Source of the DNA: Deltaproteobacteria bacterium
GTDB taxonomy: Bacteria > Desulfobacterota > Desulfobacteria > Desulfobacterales > SG8-13
Assembly (NCBI GenBank): GCA_024639205.1
Contig: JAHEIV010000158.1
Location: forward strand, 1-6,895
Direction: 5' to 3'
DNA length: 6,895 bases
Shown: piece by piece, positions 6,160 to 6,895 of the stretch
Layout of the letters: the number at the start of each line of letters is the position of its first letter
Numbering within the stretch: position 1 is the first letter of the stretch
Notes under the pieces: generated by a model
The model's database searches: none
Told to the model about the DNA's origin: nothing
What the model saw: the letters and a program-made list of their open reading frames with translations, nothing else
Position numbers and translations under genes: made by a program

Positions 6160-6579
6160 ATGGCAAAAGTGTTCCGGCCGAGCACCCGGGAGTCCAGTAT
6201 ACTCTCGAAAATCGAATCATCCAAGGAACATGCGCGACGCATTGCCCTGCAGGGAATAAGGGACTGTCAGGAACCGTTGGCCAATTCCATCGCCATGAAA
6301 CTGGTGGACGACAGCCTGGTGGAAACCACCAGTAAGAACTCCCTTGAAGAACAGATCAACCGCTGCCTGGAAAAATTGACCCGGGCAGATGACTTCGACA
6401 TTGACTACTCTATCGCCCCTTTTCGTGGCCTGGTGCCAAATCCTCACGTCGTCAGCATCTACGTCATGGCGTTCATCCTGGAAAAGCTGATCAATCACAA
6501 GGACATTGTCGATATTTACGGGTCTGACGAAGAGATTTACCTTTGTATCAATCGGCAGGTAAAAAAGTATTTGCCCTGA
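6160..6579 (+). CDS. conserved-looking protein of unknown function (139 aa)
   Basis: I do not recognise this family. The protein is soluble, with no signal peptide or membrane segment, and mostly helical by eye. A basic N-terminus (MAKVFRPSTRESS) leads into a charged helix (about 15-35), a middle part with SLEEQINRCLEKL (61-73), an APFRGLVPNPHVVSIYVMAF block (86-105) that looks like the conserved core, and an acidic-then-basic end (IYGSDEEIYLCINRQVKKYLP). Two cysteines (C36, C69) and a third (C129) are not arranged as a metal site. ATG is supported by AGGTGA at 6150-6155 and its own promoter. Its stop is one base before the start of the MBL hydrolase gene, so the two are probably co-translated; a role connected to that hydrolase is inference. 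Confidence 0.8.
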   Translation: MAKVFRPSTRESSILSKIESSKEHARRIALQGIRDCQEPLANSIAMKLVDDSLVETTSKNSLEEQINRCLEKLTRADDFDIDYSIAPFRGLVPNPHVVSIYVMAFILEKLINHKDIVDIYGSDEEIYLCINRQVKKYLP

Positions 6580-6580
6580 T

Positions 6581-6895
6581 ATGCGTCCCTGCTTTGTACC
6601 GCGGTTAGTCAACGGCCCATTCGACGACCCGGCCCTGTTCATCCCTTTTCTTTTTCAACATCGCGCCGTGATCTTCGACCTGGGCGATTTGTCGCCGCTT
6701 TCTTCGAAAGACCTCCTTAAGACCACCCACGTATTTGTCACCCACACCCATATGGACCACTTCGTGGGGTTCGACCGTCTGCTGCGCTTGTTCCTCGGAC
6801 GGGAGCAGACTCTTTACTTCTATGGGCCGGAAGGCTTTCTGAAAAACGTCGAAGGAAAATTGACCGGCTACTCCTGGGACCTGGTTCAGAACTAC
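6581..6895 (+). CDS. RNase Z-like MBL-fold metallohydrolase, 3' end outside window
   Basis: The first 105 residues of a metallo-beta-lactamase-fold hydrolase; the frame is open to the window edge. After an N-terminal block (RLVNGPFDDPALF, IFDLGDL at 31-37) comes the metal motif VTHTHMDHFVGFD (53-65), an HxHxDH with H55, H57, D59 and H60. A linker follows with FLGREQTLYFYGPEGF. This arrangement matches RNase Z-type proteins, whose canonical member trims tRNA 3' ends, but bacterial relatives act on varied substrates and the remaining ligands lie outside the window. There is no strong ribosome site before the ATG, and it begins one base after the upstream stop, which suggests translational coupling. 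The MBL fold is firm; tRNA processing is a possibility only. Confidence 0.88.
   Translation, partial: MRPCFVPRLVNGPFDDPALFIPFLFQHRAVIFDLGDLSPLSSKDLLKTTHVFVTHTHMDHFVGFDRLLRLFLGREQTLYFYGPEGFLKNVEGKLTGYSWDLVQNY

Noticed and set aside
6217..6642. 141-codon minus-strand open frame at the right side
   Set aside because: It is antisense to the 139-aa gene and to the start of the MBL hydrolase. The plus-strand genes have a ribosome site, a promoter and a metal-binding motif.
1613..6895. Nuclease-rich cluster as a new defence system (DUF151, RecJ, MBL hydrolase)
   Set aside because: The genes are in two divergent units, show intact housekeeping-type motifs, and no integrase, sensor, toxin or repeat array is present.

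Overview
The window looks like ordinary chromosomal DNA of a moderately GC-rich Gram-negative bacterium, most likely a member of the Desulfobacterota (old Deltaproteobacteria, Desulfobacterales-like). That placement is an inference from the remembered pairing of a small DUF4911-type gene with miaB, the DUF151 gene next to it, an outer-membrane-type lipoprotein and the particular MBL hydrolase at the right edge. No 16S or other phylogenetic marker is present.

Left half (192-3840, all minus strand): a compact gene string read right to left, DUF4911-like small protein -> miaB (tRNA methylthiotransferase) -> DUF151/bifunctional-nuclease-domain protein -> PHP-type histidinol-phosphatase -> small lipoprotein. 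miaB and the DUF151 gene overlap by 11 nt, and the other gaps are 44-82 bp, so this is probably one operon. It mixes tRNA modification, a histidine-biosynthesis-type phosphatase and proteins of unknown role. Positions 1-191 hold no gene I can support.

Middle (3841-4278): a divergent intergenic region of about 440 bp. It holds a hairpin-rich stretch of about 100 bp with a possible 43-codon ORF, two copies of a 12-13 bp repeat, an AT-rich stretch, and a good sigma70-type promoter directly against the recJ start codon.

Right half (4279-6895, plus strand): recJ (single-strand exonuclease), then a branched terminator-like structure overlapping a second promoter, then a 139-aa protein I do not recognise, then, one base later, the start of an RNase Z-like metallo-beta-lactamase-fold hydrolase that runs off the window.

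I found no mobile element, CRISPR array, tRNA, rRNA or defence island. The nuclease-related genes (recJ, DUF151, MBL) look like housekeeping genes rather than a new system. The most unusual points are the possibly leaderless recJ promoter, the terminator/promoter overlap after recJ, the structured intergenic element near 3841-3983, and departures from family consensus in the PHP phosphatase and in the MiaB TRAM domain.
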